Assembly: GCA_016887485.1 (NCBI GenBank)
Contig: CP069394.1
Location: forward strand, 2,046,001 to 2,110,000
DNA: 64,000 bases
Source: Chloroflexota bacterium
GTDB taxonomy: Bacteria > Chloroflexota > Anaerolineae > Anaerolineales > Anaerolineaceae
Direction: 5' to 3'
Positions 1-9,524 of this stretch are shown one piece after another; position 1 is the stretch's first letter, and every line of letters begins with the position of its first letter. Below the pieces are notes generated by a model. The model was given only the letters and a program-made list of their open reading frames with translations. It ran no database searches and was not told the DNA's origin. A program made the position numbers and the translations under genes.

Positions 1-1201
1 CCAACAGGCGGTTCTTGTCCTGATCGGTTTGAAGCTTGCCAATGATCCAGGTGCCGGCATTGGAAAGCGCCTTGTAATCCAGGTCCACCGGGTTTTGGGT
101 GGCAACCATCAACCCCACGCCAAAGGCGCGGGCCTGCTTGAGCATACGCAGGATGATACCCTTGCTGGGCGGGTTCGCCACTGGCGGCAAATAGCCCGCA
201 ATCTCATCAAAGTAGACCAGAGCGCGCAGTCCGCTGGAGCCCTTCTGGGTGCGCATCCAGGATTCGATGCTGGTATAGAGCAGCGTGATGAAGAACATCC
301 GCTCCTCATCACTGAGGTGCGCAAGATAGAAAACGCTGTGCCGCGGTTTGCCATCCGCGTTGAAGAGAAAGGCTTCAATATCCAGGGGCTGCCCTTCCAG
401 CCAGGTTTGAAATGCGGGGGCGGCCAGGAAGTTATTTAACAGCATAGCCAGCTCGAAGCGGTCCTTCTCAGGATAGAACTGCTCCAGCGGGAAGACGCCC
501 AATTTATCAAAAGTTGGGGATTGCACATGGGTGATCAGCGTGGCCATATCGAGGTCTTTGCCGACTTTCCAGGCTGCCTCAAAGATATTCGCCAGCAGAA
601 TATGTTCCCGAGCGCGCACGGGGTCAATATCCTTCAAACCCACCAGTCCTAAAATCGCGGTCACAGTACTGGAAATCTTCTCGCGCAGGATTTCCTTATT
701 TCCTTCCCAGGGAATTGGCGGGGCGGAAAGCGAAGCCATAATGCTGACCGGCAGCCCAGCATCCGAGCCGGGGGTATAAATTGCAAAATCAACTGTATCC
801 CGCAGAGCTTCAATATCAGGCTTGCCCAATCCATAAGATTCCAGACCGTTCTTCCAGAGCGAGGCGGCTTTTTCCGCGGCTGCTTCCACTGTCACGCCAT
901 CCCGACGGGCCGCGTCCTGATCCACCCAGGGCTGAAAATCGGAAGGCAGCAAATCCGGGAAGTGCAGCAGGAGGTTGGTCAGGTCGCCTTTGGGGTCCAC
1001 AACGATGGCCGGGATACCCTGCAGGACGGCTTCTTCCAGCATGAGCACTGCAAGACCGGTTTTGCCGGAGCCGGTCATACCGGTGATCACGGCATGGGTG
1101 GTCAGGTCATCCGGGTCATAAAAAACCTGGTTCTCTCCCATTTCACTTTTTTGCAGGTTGTAGTTTTTACCAAGGAAAAATTTATCGGATTTACCGGACA
1201 T
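1..1201 (-). CDS. HerA-like / DUF87 ATP-binding protein (3' end cut by window edge)
   Basis: At least 400 residues are visible and the C-terminus lies beyond base 1. Residues 41-49 form a Walker A loop (GMTGSGKTG). A Walker B-like segment (ALVYFDEIAGYL) lies near residue 328, followed by a VATQNPVDLDYKAL stretch and GTWIIGKLQTDQDKNRLL. This order is typical of HerA/DUF87 hexameric pumping ATPases, which move DNA or remodel DNA ends. The ATG at 1201-1199 is preceded by an AGGAGG-like ribosome site. No NurA nuclease partner is visible in the window, so a link to DNA end resection is only an inference from the family. Confidence 0.85.
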   Translation of the reverse strand, partial: MSGKSDKFFLGKNYNLQKSEMGENQVFYDPDDLTTHAVITGMTGSGKTGLAVLMLEEAVLQGIPAIVVDPKGDLTNLLLHFPDLLPSDFQPWVDQDAARRDGVTVEAAAEKAASLWKNGLESYGLGKPDIEALRDTVDFAIYTPGSDAGLPVSIMASLSAPPIPWEGNKEILREKISSTVTAILGLVGLKDIDPVRAREHILLANIFEAAWKVGKDLDMATLITHVQSPTFDKLGVFPLEQFYPEKDRFELAMLLNNFLAAPAFQTWLEGQPLDIEAFLFNADGKPRHSVFYLAHLSDEERMFFITLLYTSIESWMRTQKGSSGLRALVYFDEIAGYLPPVANPPSKGIILRMLKQARAFGVGLMVATQNPVDLDYKALSNAGTWIIGKLQTDQDKNRLL

Positions 1202-1267
1202 CGCGCCTCCTGTTGGGTGTGGATGGTATTAGTATACAACATCACCAGTCAATGGAAAAAGAACAGC

Positions 1268-1294
1268 CCCCCTTTCGAACAATCCAAAAGGGGG
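1268..1294 (-). terminator. probable intrinsic terminator of the alpha/beta hydrolase gene
   Basis: A C-rich arm at 1268-1275 pairs with a G-rich arm at 1287-1294. On the minus strand it is followed by a short T-rich stretch. It lies between the stop of the hydrolase gene and the start of the HerA-like gene. Confidence 0.45.
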
Positions 1295-1320
1295 TGAATA
1301 TTCCAAAATTTACCTGAGCG

Positions 1321-2577
1321 TCAGTTTGTATAGGAAAAGATCCTATTTAACCAATCAAACATAACCTGATTACCTCGAGAGCGATTATCCAATTGACAAT
1401 GCTCATCAGAGCCATCTTTAGCCAATGAAAATTGATACAATGTTTTATCCTTGGAAGAAACGCCTTTAATGAATTGATTCGCTTGATCAATTAGAATTTT
1501 TCCATCGCCATCGGAAACTAAGGCCAGAACCGGGCAAGTGATTTTATCCAGATCACCAACGATGTTCATCGATTTTAGAAAATCAATATTGTGATCAAAC
1601 TTTTCCTGAATTGACATTTTTGTTTGATAAACACCGCCGGTAAGATCCGTATAATCCTTGAAAGCCTTTATGACTGGCTTATCTTTCATTTTCATTTCAG
1701 TTAATTTTGCAATCCATTTCAAGGGAATCTTTTTCATGATTCCTCCCCAAAAGGCCATTGTGACGCTGTAGGAGTCAATAATAGGGCTATTCGGAATCAG
1801 CGCTGCAACCCGTTTTTCCCTGGTAGCCACTTGACTTGAAACATATCCTCCAAAACTGAAACCCGTTAGCCCAATCCGTTCATCAACACCGGGGAGCTGT
1901 ACAAGAAGGTCAAAAGCATTCTTGAAGGGTTCTTCATAGTTAGCCCGTTTGATCAGATCTCGATTAACATGAATGGCCCCACGGTGGCCTGGAAACTCAA
2001 ATGTGAAAAAGTTATATCCATGTTGAACAGCTGAAAAGCCATTTGCAAAGAATACTTCCTCACCAGACGAATCGTTTCCGCCAATAGAAAATAAAGTTGG
2101 ACGTTTGGTTCCTGTCGAATCGGGTTGCCAAAAATACCCGGGCAGCATCGTGCCTTCAAACGGCACTTCGATAATTTTGATTTCGGTTTCGAATAAAGGA
2201 CAGGCCTTATGAAATGCCATCTGACTTGATTTCCAGAGACTGTCAAATCTTGGATCATTCGGAGGCGTACTATATTCAGCATTGCGATAATAATTCGATG
2301 CTCGCAAGTATGATTCTCGAGCGCTGACAACGTTTCCTTTTTCTAGTGACAAATCCCCTTGCTCTTCAACCCGTTGAGCAAGGTTGGTCCACTCGCTAAT
2401 CCAACTTTCACCATCTTTCGTGTTGATGCGTCTTGCAACGTAGAGACACTCTCCAATTTCAGCAGCGCCAACACCCATATATTCCAATGTTCGCCTAAAA
2501 ATGAAGTCACATTCTGCATCTTCAAAGATGCCAAAGGCTTTACTTCTTGCAGCTTGAATTATTTTTTCTTTCTTCAT
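1321..2577 (-). CDS. alpha/beta hydrolase with N-terminal helical domain (FrsA/acyl-peptidase-like)
   Basis: The 418-residue protein has about 140 helical residues, then an alpha/beta hydrolase core. The nucleophile elbow reads GFSFGGY. A late Asp (LVSDGDGKIL) and His (DEHCQL) can complete a Ser-Asp-His triad. The layout resembles FrsA-like and dihydropseudooxynicotine-hydrolase-like enzymes, which cleave esters, amides or C-C bonds; the substrate cannot be predicted. There is no signal peptide, so it is probably cytosolic. The ATG follows an AAGGAG site. The gene is clearly AT-richer than those after 5.7 kb and shares that composition with the next two genes, suggesting common acquisition. 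Confidence 0.85.
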   Translation of the reverse strand: MKKEKIIQAARSKAFGIFEDAECDFIFRRTLEYMGVGAAEIGECLYVARRINTKDGESWISEWTNLAQRVEEQGDLSLEKGNVVSARESYLRASNYYRNAEYSTPPNDPRFDSLWKSSQMAFHKACPLFETEIKIIEVPFEGTMLPGYFWQPDSTGTKRPTLFSIGGNDSSGEEVFFANGFSAVQHGYNFFTFEFPGHRGAIHVNRDLIKRANYEEPFKNAFDLLVQLPGVDERIGLTGFSFGGYVSSQVATREKRVAALIPNSPIIDSYSVTMAFWGGIMKKIPLKWIAKLTEMKMKDKPVIKAFKDYTDLTGGVYQTKMSIQEKFDHNIDFLKSMNIVGDLDKITCPVLALVSDGDGKILIDQANQFIKGVSSKDKTLYQFSLAKDGSDEHCQLDNRSRGNQVMFDWLNRIFSYTN

Positions 2578-2595
2578 TTTATTCTCCTTGTTTGA

Positions 2596-2805
2596 TTATT
2601 TAAGTTTTCTAAGAGCACACAAAGTTAGGTTCAAGTTTCCTATCCTTGCTAAAATACCAAAAAGAGCGGATTGGTCTTTCAAAGTCCCTACCATTCTCGT
2701 GAATTTTCTGTCTGAGGCTTGATTAATGGTTGAGAAAATAAAACCTTCAAATTCCATCTGCCAGTTCACGGCTATTTCGCCTTCAATCAATATTTCGTAT
2801 TCCAA
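2596..2805 (-). CDS. small conserved protein of unknown function (69 aa)
   Basis: The start is TTG at 2805-2803, with a strong GGAGG site upstream. The sequence resembles a widespread family of roughly 70-residue proteins found in Actinobacteria and Chloroflexota. These begin with a YEI.ieG-type strand, carry a central substrate-like strand pair (here FSTINQASDRKF), and end with a DQsALfGiLarIgnLnLtL-type helix. No enzyme motif is visible. In other genomes such proteins often sit beside MalT-like regulators or hydrolases, as here, but the role is unknown. It lies 18 bases upstream of the hydrolase gene and is probably co-transcribed with it. Confidence 0.7.
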   Translation of the reverse strand: MEYEILIEGEIAVNWQMEFEGFIFSTINQASDRKFTRMVGTLKDQSALFGILARIGNLNLTLCALRKLK

Positions 2806-2913
2806 CCGACCTCCTCCAACTCAAAACAATGGACTATTGATTTCTCAATTAAATCCGAAAGTGTGTCGTTTGAAATCACATAAAAAAGGGGAAATTGAAT
2901 AAATAACACAATA

Positions 2914-2940
2914 AAAACTCCCCTAAAAAAGGGGAGTTTT
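2914..2940 (-). terminator. intrinsic terminator of the MalT-like regulator gene
   Basis: A ten-base perfect stem (arms 2914-2923 and 2931-2940) closes a seven-base loop. It sits four bases past the regulator stop codon and has T-rich sequence on the minus strand. Confidence 0.8.
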
Positions 2941-2943
2941 GAC

Positions 2944-5649
2944 TTACTTAAGAATTACAAGTTCTCGAGCTACTTGAACGGCTTCTGACCGTGAGTGGAC
3001 CCCCAATTTCTGATAAATATTCTTGATATGAGTATGGACTGTACTCTGTGAAAGAAATAGTTTGGATGCAATCTCAACTTCAGAATAATGGGTGGGTAAG
3101 TAAGTTAAGATTTGAACTTCTCGTTTGGTCAGAGGAATTTGTACCGGGGAAATTTTACTTCGATCCTCATCTAATTCGTCTGGAGAAAATAATTCAAGAA
3201 ATCTCCCATCTGATTGGAACAAATCTGGCAGGTATTTTTGAACAAACATCTCTTCTTCAATAAATGGACGAAAAATTTTTTCATCCTTCGCAAGTGAAAG
3301 TGCATCATTCAATAGTCCTTTGGTTTGTTCAGGCTCTTCAATTTGATCGTAGAGAGCCGCCTCAAGTATCAAAATCGGAATCAACTTACTCACCAATCCG
3401 TCTTTTGAGAGTAATTTCTTGATCTGATCAATCATCAGAATAATCTCAGCAGGATCAACGAGATTGTTATTCTCAAAACCGATTCCGTTCACAAATCTTA
3501 AATAAGCAACATAGAGTTCAAATTTCGACAGATCAATTGGGCCAAACAAGACTTCTCTAAGCCCCTCAATTATTTTGATTGCCTCATTTTTCTGGCCACT
3601 CAAAAGTAAAACGCGGATCTTGGCAGCCATTAACCAATATTGGATGAAACCAGGCAGCTTGGTTTCCTTCGCTAAATCTTCTGTCTTTCCAATGAATTCT
3701 TCTATACCTGACATGTCCTTGATTGAAAGGGAATAATTTAGATAGCTCAGGTAACAATATCCTCTGGAAATTACTTGTCTCCCCGACTCCGCAATTCGAA
3801 GGCCTACCAAATTCGATGCCCTTGCTTCGTTTATTCTATTCTGCTGAAGTTCTATTGTTCCTATTAATGACCAATATGTGCCCACAATTGGGAGCTCGTC
3901 CATTTGATATTGGTTTGCATACTTAATGAAATCAAGAGCACCATTTCTGGCTTGAGTCAATTTACCCAAAAGATAATAATTTGTTGCCAACCGAAAACCT
4001 GCTTCAAGGGCGAGATATGGTTGATGGTTATTTTTCCCAGTCTCTACAGCATTTTCATAGGTTTCGGTGCTTTTCATTAACTGCCCAATCCACCCATACG
4101 AAGCTCCAAGGAGGAGCAAACTTGAAATTCGCCAATTATCTGTCTTTTCTGGAAATTTTATTTGGGCTTTTTCAAAATAAATTATTGCGTCAGGGATATC
4201 GCCTTCATGCAGAGCAATGGTTCCAAGTATTACGTGTAATTTGGCCTCATCGACTTCCGGTAAAACCTGATTATTTATCTCAGAGTCGATGAGAACTTGA
4301 TTCGCTCCATTGATATCACCCAGTTGACAGAGCGCTCTTAAATAATGCAAAACAAGAAGATTCGAAGAATATACTAGGTTTTTTGGTAATCGCGCAATAT
4401 ATGATCGAATTGTTTCCCAGCGCCCTTGTTGCCAAAACGCATGTAGGTTTTGAAGTAAATATTCGGCTGCTTGGTGATAATCGCCCCCCTGCAAAGCATG
4501 GTCGATAGCTGATTCTAAAAATCCATTTTCAAAATACCAACGGCTGGCTCTGTTATGCAGATCGCAAACCTCTTCTGCCAAATGAACTTTCAACTTGTGC
4601 TGAAGTAAATCTGCGAAAAGCTGATGATAACGGAACCAGATGCGCTTATCATCCAATGGGATAATAAAAAGATTATTTGTCTGCAAGAATAAAAGGCTTT
4701 TTAAGCCATTCTCCATCAGAGAGACTTTTTGACAAAGGTCAACATTCATAAACTTCAATATTGAAGTTCGTAATAGAAAAATCCGCACCTCTTCTGGCAA
4801 GGACGTCAAGACCTCATCGGTAATATAATCCGTTAAATAATTCTGATTTCCTGAAAATGTATTGATGAATGCACGATGATCCTGAGACCGCCCCAAGGCC
4901 AAGACGAATAGTTGAAGACTGGCTGCCCATCCCTCCGTTTTCTTAATTATGGTCTGTATCTGTCCCTCAGATATTTCTTCTTCAGTGTGAGCATTGATGA
5001 ATTCTAACGATTCATCAGTTGAGAATTTTAATTTGTCTATTCTTATCTCCAACAAATCACCCGAGCCACGCAAACGAGCGATCGAGAAGGGCAAATCTAC
5101 TCTACTTGATATAACAAGTGTTAAATTTGAGGGGAGAAAATCCAGCAGATTTTTAAAAAACCGGATTACTTCCGAACCATTGATCACTTGAAAGTCATCG
5201 AGAACCAAAACAATTCTTGATCCATAGTTAGTGATTGCATTGATGAAGGTCGATAAAACATCATCAAATGAATAATCCTGATGGAAATGAACAAAAGATT
5301 GAGTTTGCGCAAATACTTCTGAGTCAGCCCGATTGATTCCCCCAATCAAATAGCTTAAAAACCGATTGATGTCATTGTCAAGACTATCAAGAGTTATCCA
5401 AACAAACTTTGTACCCTTCCTAAGATCGCGTTCTTTAGCTATCCAGTGACTTAATAAGGTAGTTTTTCCGTATCCAACAGGGGCTGACAGAAGAATTAGT
5501 TTCCGATTTGCAGCTATACCTCTGGATAATTCATTAATTAATTCTTGGCGGGGAAGATTGTTTGAAGAGATTTGAGGTTCTTTGATTTTTGTCAATAGCA
5601 ATGGATAAGTATTATTTTTCACCTCACTGCCCGGCAACAATTCATCCAT
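2944..5649 (-). CDS. MalT-like (LAL-type) LuxR-family transcriptional regulator
   Basis: The 901-residue protein is the usual size for ATP-binding LuxR regulators of the MalT type. Residues 56-64 form a Walker A loop (APVGYGKTT) and residues near 150 a Walker B (IVLVLDDFQ), giving a STAND-type NTPase. TPR-like helical repeats occupy the middle, and residues from about 838 form a LuxR helix-turn-helix (LTKREVQILTYL, then SQSTVHTHIKNIYQKLGV). Family members multimerise on an inducer plus ATP and activate nearby promoters. The adjacent hydrolase and small protein on the same strand are candidate targets. Base composition is AT-rich relative to the rest of the window. Confidence 0.9.
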   Translation of the reverse strand: MDELLPGSEVKNNTYPLLLTKIKEPQISSNNLPRQELINELSRGIAANRKLILLSAPVGYGKTTLLSHWIAKERDLRKGTKFVWITLDSLDNDINRFLSYLIGGINRADSEVFAQTQSFVHFHQDYSFDDVLSTFINAITNYGSRIVLVLDDFQVINGSEVIRFFKNLLDFLPSNLTLVISSRVDLPFSIARLRGSGDLLEIRIDKLKFSTDESLEFINAHTEEEISEGQIQTIIKKTEGWAASLQLFVLALGRSQDHRAFINTFSGNQNYLTDYITDEVLTSLPEEVRIFLLRTSILKFMNVDLCQKVSLMENGLKSLLFLQTNNLFIIPLDDKRIWFRYHQLFADLLQHKLKVHLAEEVCDLHNRASRWYFENGFLESAIDHALQGGDYHQAAEYLLQNLHAFWQQGRWETIRSYIARLPKNLVYSSNLLVLHYLRALCQLGDINGANQVLIDSEINNQVLPEVDEAKLHVILGTIALHEGDIPDAIIYFEKAQIKFPEKTDNWRISSLLLLGASYGWIGQLMKSTETYENAVETGKNNHQPYLALEAGFRLATNYYLLGKLTQARNGALDFIKYANQYQMDELPIVGTYWSLIGTIELQQNRINEARASNLVGLRIAESGRQVISRGYCYLSYLNYSLSIKDMSGIEEFIGKTEDLAKETKLPGFIQYWLMAAKIRVLLLSGQKNEAIKIIEGLREVLFGPIDLSKFELYVAYLRFVNGIGFENNNLVDPAEIILMIDQIKKLLSKDGLVSKLIPILILEAALYDQIEEPEQTKGLLNDALSLAKDEKIFRPFIEEEMFVQKYLPDLFQSDGRFLELFSPDELDEDRSKISPVQIPLTKREVQILTYLPTHYSEVEIASKLFLSQSTVHTHIKNIYQKLGVHSRSEAVQVARELVILK

Positions 5650-5730
5650 AACTTTATACCTATCGACATGATCTGATTACACATCAAATTTCATGGATTA
5701 TAACATGGAGAAATTCTTCACCTTTAACCA

Positions 5731-5757
5731 AAAAGGCTGCGAAATTCGCAGCCTTTA
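5731..5757 (-). terminator. intrinsic terminator after the glgP-UPF0316 pair
   Basis: An inverted repeat at 5732-5756 with an 11-12 bp stem and a very short loop lies just past the UPF0316 stop, with T-rich sequence on the minus strand. Confidence 0.75.
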
Positions 5758-5772
5758 AATGACTAAAACCTG

Positions 5773-6300
5773 TTATTGCCGGAAAACACCACTCCGGCGA
5801 GGAGTCACTTCCTCAACCGTGATGTAGGCCTCCGGGTCACTTTCCAGCACCAGCGCCTCCACCTCATCGGCTTCCTTGCGGCGCACGGAGCAATCAATCA
5901 TCATAAAGCTGGATTCGCGGCCGCGAGCGGGAATTTCTGTCACGCCATACCCCTGAGAACGCAGCACATCGGCGATCTGGGTGCTGTGGTCCTGGCTGAT
6001 GATCGTAAAATGGCTGAAACCAATTGCCAGGCGTTTCTCGATCCACATGCCCACCACATTACCGGTAGCAAAACCGGCGGCATAGCCGATCACGTTCAGG
6101 GGGTTCTCCATATTGGTCAGAACTGACCCAATGACCACTACAAACAGCACGCTCTCAATGAAGCCCAAAATCCAGGAGATAAAGCTCTTCCCGCGCAGGG
6201 TGAACATGAAGCGCAGCGTGTCAATTGCCATGTTGACCAGCCGGGCAGCAAAAATGCCAAAGGCCGTCATCCAGGCGGCAGGTGAAGATAAAATTTCCAT
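5773..6300 (-). CDS. UPF0316/DUF2179 membrane protein
   Basis: The 175-residue protein has three hydrophobic segments in residues 1-85, one containing the NMAIDTLRFMFTLRGK region typical of the DUF5698 domain. A soluble C-terminal DUF2179 domain follows, with GFSHFTIISQD and a SFMMIDCSVRRKEADEVEAL stretch. DUF2179 domains are ACT-like and are suspected to sense small ligands; function is unproven. The gene starts nine bases after the glgP stop, so the two probably share one transcript, although a functional link to glycogen use is not obvious. Confidence 0.85.
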   Translation of the reverse strand: MEILSSPAAWMTAFGIFAARLVNMAIDTLRFMFTLRGKSFISWILGFIESVLFVVVIGSVLTNMENPLNVIGYAAGFATGNVVGMWIEKRLAIGFSHFTIISQDHSTQIADVLRSQGYGVTEIPARGRESSFMMIDCSVRRKEADEVEALVLESDPEAYITVEEVTPRRSGVFRQ

Positions 6301-6309
6301 CAGAATACC

Positions 6310-8490
6310 TTACTCGCCCTGACTGCGTTCATCAATCCCGTTCAGGAGGGCTGGCTCATACATATCGGTCATGTATTCCTTAAGCATCCGCCGAGTGCTG
6401 AATTGACCGGCCAATGTGCGAATATTTTCCTTCATGTGGGCAATCCAGTCCGCCGGTAGGTCATCAGCTGATCGCTGATCATAATAGAGCGGGACAATCT
6501 CATTTTCCAAAATGTCATAGAGGCTGGCCGCGTCCAGTTTATCTTGTTCTTCGGGGGTCGCTGCATCGGGCGTCTTCTCACTGATCGCCCAGCCATTGTG
6601 GCCATTATAGCCCTCGCACCACCAGCCATCCAGGATCGAGAAATTCAGCACACCATTCAAGGCAGCTTTCATGCCCGAGGTACCGGAGGCTTCCCGGGGT
6701 TTGCGGGGGTTGTTCAGCCAGACATCCACGCCCTGCACCATATAGCGGGCGATGTTCATGTCATAATCTTCCAGAAAAGCCAGCCGCCCGCCAAAACGGG
6801 CATCCTTGACTGCCTGGTAGACACGCTGAATCATCTGCTTGCCGGGTTCATCGGCAGGATGGGCCTTACCGGCAAAGACAAACTGCACGGGTCGGCGTTC
6901 ATTGGTCACGATCTTGAGCAGGCGATCGTAATCATGCAGGATCAGGTCAGCCCGTTTATAGGTCGCAAAGCGCCGGGCAAAACCGATCGTCAGCGCATAG
7001 GGGTCCAGTAAGACACCGCTAGCCACTGTCTGAACAGGATGCCGCTGAGCGGTCTGCCATTGGCCGCGCGCCCGGTTGATCGCGAAAGCGACCAGTTTTC
7101 GTTTCAGGTGCCGCCGAACGATCCAAAACTCATCGTCGGGGATATTCTCAACCTTGGCCCACATGTTGGGGTCATCAATATGATCCGCCCAATCGGAGCC
7201 CATATAGCGGGAGAACAACAGCCCCATCTGACGAGCCAGCCAGGTTTCCGTGTGGATACCGTTAGTGATCGAACCAATCGGCACCTGATCCGGCTTCTTA
7301 TCGGGCCAGAGGTAATTCCACATCTTGCGGGCCACCTCACCATGTAATTCCGAAACGCCGTTTCGGAATTCGGAGAGTTTCAAAGCCAGCTCTGGCATAC
7401 TGAAAGCGTCGCCGCCCCAGGATTGCTGGACTTTGGCAAGACCGATAAAATCTTCACGGGTGATGTCCAATTCAGGCCAAATATTCGCAAAGTATTTATC
7501 AATCAGCCAAAGTGGGAATTCATCATTGCCCGCCGGCACAGGGGTATGCGTGGTGAAGATATTGGTTTTGCGGATCAAAGAAATGGCCTCCTCAAAGGAG
7601 GAGCCTTTCTCCACATATTCCATCGCGCGTTCCAGAGTCAGGAAAGCGGAATGGCCTTCATTCATGTGCCAGGCAGTGGGTTCATAGCCCAATGCCCGCA
7701 GGGCACGTACGCCGCCCATCCCCAGCAGGATCTCCTGAGAAATGCGCAGTTCCAAATCGCTGATATACAGCCGATCGGTCAGTTGGCGGTCATTGGGATC
7801 GTTCTCGGGAATATTGGTATGCAACAAATAAAGCTTAACCCGGCCAACATTCAACTGATAGATCCGGGCAAAAACTTTGCGCCCGGGTAGATCAATCGAG
7901 ATTTTGAGCGGCTCGCCGTTCTCATCCATCAGACGGATCAGCGGGAGGGAATCAAAATCAATCGGAACATTATCCGCATGCTGCCAGCCATCTTCACTGA
8001 TGCGCTGGGAGAAATAGCCGTAGGTATAAACAAAACCAACGCCCACCAGGGGGATCCCCAGGTCGCTGGATTCTTTCAAGTGGTCACCGGAAAGAATGCC
8101 CAGGCCACCGGCATAAACCATCAGGGATTCATGCAGGCCAAACTCAAATGAGAAATAGGCCACCAGGTCATCCTTCATTTCCGGATAGGTCTGGGTGAAC
8201 CAGGTGTCTTTCTCGTTCATATAGCGGTCAAATTCACGCACTACCCGGTCATATTTATCCAGGAAATACCGATCATCGGTCATAGCATTCAGCCGGGACC
8301 GCTCCACATCCCGCAGGAAAGCCACGGGGTTGTGATAGGTATCTTCCCAAAGAAGTCCATCAATATCCTTGAAGAGCCGCTGGGCCTCCGGATGCCAAAC
8401 CCACCATAGGTTGAATGCCAAATCGCCTAACCGTTTGAGGCGGCGGGGCAGGTTAAATTTCACGGGGCGTTCTTTAATAATATCTACCAT
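6310..8490 (-). CDS. glgP: alpha-glucan (glycogen) phosphorylase, DUF3417 type
   Basis: The 726-residue GT35 enzyme cleaves alpha-1,4-glucans with phosphate to give glucose-1-phosphate. Residues 1 to about 120 form the DUF3417 N-terminal domain (NLWWVWHPEAQRLF) seen in the short bacterial/archaeal phosphorylase class. The PLP-binding region is EASGTSGMKAALNG, with the Schiff-base lysine near residue 605. The catalytic-domain stretch GFARRFATYKRADL is intact. The length is normal for this class, which lacks the regulatory extension of the 800-900-residue enzymes. The ATG at 8490 follows a GAGGAA site. It implies storage-glucan turnover; no glycogen synthase is in the window. Confidence 0.95.
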   Translation of the reverse strand: MVDIIKERPVKFNLPRRLKRLGDLAFNLWWVWHPEAQRLFKDIDGLLWEDTYHNPVAFLRDVERSRLNAMTDDRYFLDKYDRVVREFDRYMNEKDTWFTQTYPEMKDDLVAYFSFEFGLHESLMVYAGGLGILSGDHLKESSDLGIPLVGVGFVYTYGYFSQRISEDGWQHADNVPIDFDSLPLIRLMDENGEPLKISIDLPGRKVFARIYQLNVGRVKLYLLHTNIPENDPNDRQLTDRLYISDLELRISQEILLGMGGVRALRALGYEPTAWHMNEGHSAFLTLERAMEYVEKGSSFEEAISLIRKTNIFTTHTPVPAGNDEFPLWLIDKYFANIWPELDITREDFIGLAKVQQSWGGDAFSMPELALKLSEFRNGVSELHGEVARKMWNYLWPDKKPDQVPIGSITNGIHTETWLARQMGLLFSRYMGSDWADHIDDPNMWAKVENIPDDEFWIVRRHLKRKLVAFAINRARGQWQTAQRHPVQTVASGVLLDPYALTIGFARRFATYKRADLILHDYDRLLKIVTNERRPVQFVFAGKAHPADEPGKQMIQRVYQAVKDARFGGRLAFLEDYDMNIARYMVQGVDVWLNNPRKPREASGTSGMKAALNGVLNFSILDGWWCEGYNGHNGWAISEKTPDAATPEEQDKLDAASLYDILENEIVPLYYDQRSADDLPADWIAHMKENIRTLAGQFSTRRMLKEYMTDMYEPALLNGIDERSQGE

Positions 8491-8805
8491 AAATCAATTC
8501 CTCTATTTTAAAATGGAATGCCTGCCGAAAATAACGCGAGGTCATTTCCGCAGGAAGCCAGTACTCATTTTAGAGTCAAAGTCCATCACTGAGGTTCATC
8601 GTCCAACAATTAATCATACCACAAAGGCCTTTTGGAGAGATTTGCCCAACAGGTAAGTATTAACGAACTTTAACATAGTCATTTTGGGTCAAATTTGAGG
8701 GTGAGCGACCCAAAAAATAAATAATTCGGACGCGCCTGTGTTGGATTTTGGGAACCGCCATCCGTTATAATCAGATTTATCATAAATTTGGACAAGGAAA
8801 TTTTA
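8491..8805. other. divergent intergenic region between glgP and the HAD gene
   Basis: This 315-base gap separates divergent genes and holds no plausible coding sequence. It must carry the promoters of both directions; only the plus-strand one is recognisable by eye. No riboswitch or strong hairpin was seen. Confidence 0.5.
8741..8771 (+). promoter_or_regulatory. candidate sigma-70 promoter of the HAD/DUF2779/DinB operon
   Basis: A consensus -10 hexamer TATAAT occurs at 8766-8771, and TTGGAT at 8741-8746 can serve as the -35 with a rather long 19-base spacer. The ATG of the HAD gene lies 35 bases beyond the -10 box. Confidence 0.4.
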
Positions 8806-9522
8806 ATGACATTGAATATGATTGCCTTTGACGCTGACGACACCCTCTGGCATGGCGAGGTGCATTACACTGAGGCCCAGACGGAGTTGCGGAGCATTTT
8901 AGCGCCCTGGAGTACCCCCGCTGAGATCGATCGGCTGATGGACAAGATCGAGATGCAGAACCTGCCCCTCTATGGTTATGGGGTTAAGGCCTTCACCCTT
9001 TCCATGATGGAAGCGGCCGTCGCCCTCACCAATGGTGAGATCAAGGGCAATGAAATCGGTCAGATCCTTGCCCTGGGCCGCCAGATGCTGGAGGCCGAAG
9101 TACGGTTGTGTCCCAATGTCGGCCAGACCCTGCAAACGCTTTCGCAAACTCACCGCCTGATCGTGATCACCAAAGGGGACCTGCTGGACCAAACCGAGAA
9201 GGTCGAACGTTCCGGCCTGGCGCGCTATTTCTCAGCGGTTGAGGTCGTTAATAAGAAAACGCCGGAGATCTATCAGGCCATCCTCGACCGTTACCAGGTT
9301 GCCCCGCAGCACTTCCTGATGATCGGCAACTCCCTGCCCTCAGATATCATCCCTGTGCTGGCCCTCGGCGGCACGGCTGTCCACATCCCCGCGGATACCA
9401 CCTGGGCGCATGAGATGGTCGACGACTTTGATAGCAGCCAACCAGGCTTCTACGAACTGGAAGGCCTCGCCCAACTGCCCGACCTGATCTACAACCACCT
9501 GTCCCATAAACCTGAAGGGTAA
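8806..9522 (+). CDS. HAD-superfamily hydrolase
   Basis: The 238-residue protein starts MTLNMIAFDADDTLWHGE, containing HAD motif I (DxDxT-like, DADDT). Motif II is VITKG, the motif III Lys lies in NKKTPEIYQ, and motif IV is MIGNSLPSDI. The helical cap inserted after motif I suggests a class I phosphatase acting on a small phosphorylated metabolite; the substrate is unknown. The ATG at 8806 was chosen because AAGGA at 8794-8798 is well placed; an upstream TTG is possible but lacks a site. The next gene starts two bases after its stop, so they are co-translated. Confidence 0.88.
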   Translation: MTLNMIAFDADDTLWHGEVHYTEAQTELRSILAPWSTPAEIDRLMDKIEMQNLPLYGYGVKAFTLSMMEAAVALTNGEIKGNEIGQILALGRQMLEAEVRLCPNVGQTLQTLSQTHRLIVITKGDLLDQTEKVERSGLARYFSAVEVVNKKTPEIYQAILDRYQVAPQHFLMIGNSLPSDIIPVLALGGTAVHIPADTTWAHEMVDDFDSSQPGFYELEGLAQLPDLIYNHLSHKPEG

Positions 9523-9524
9523 TT

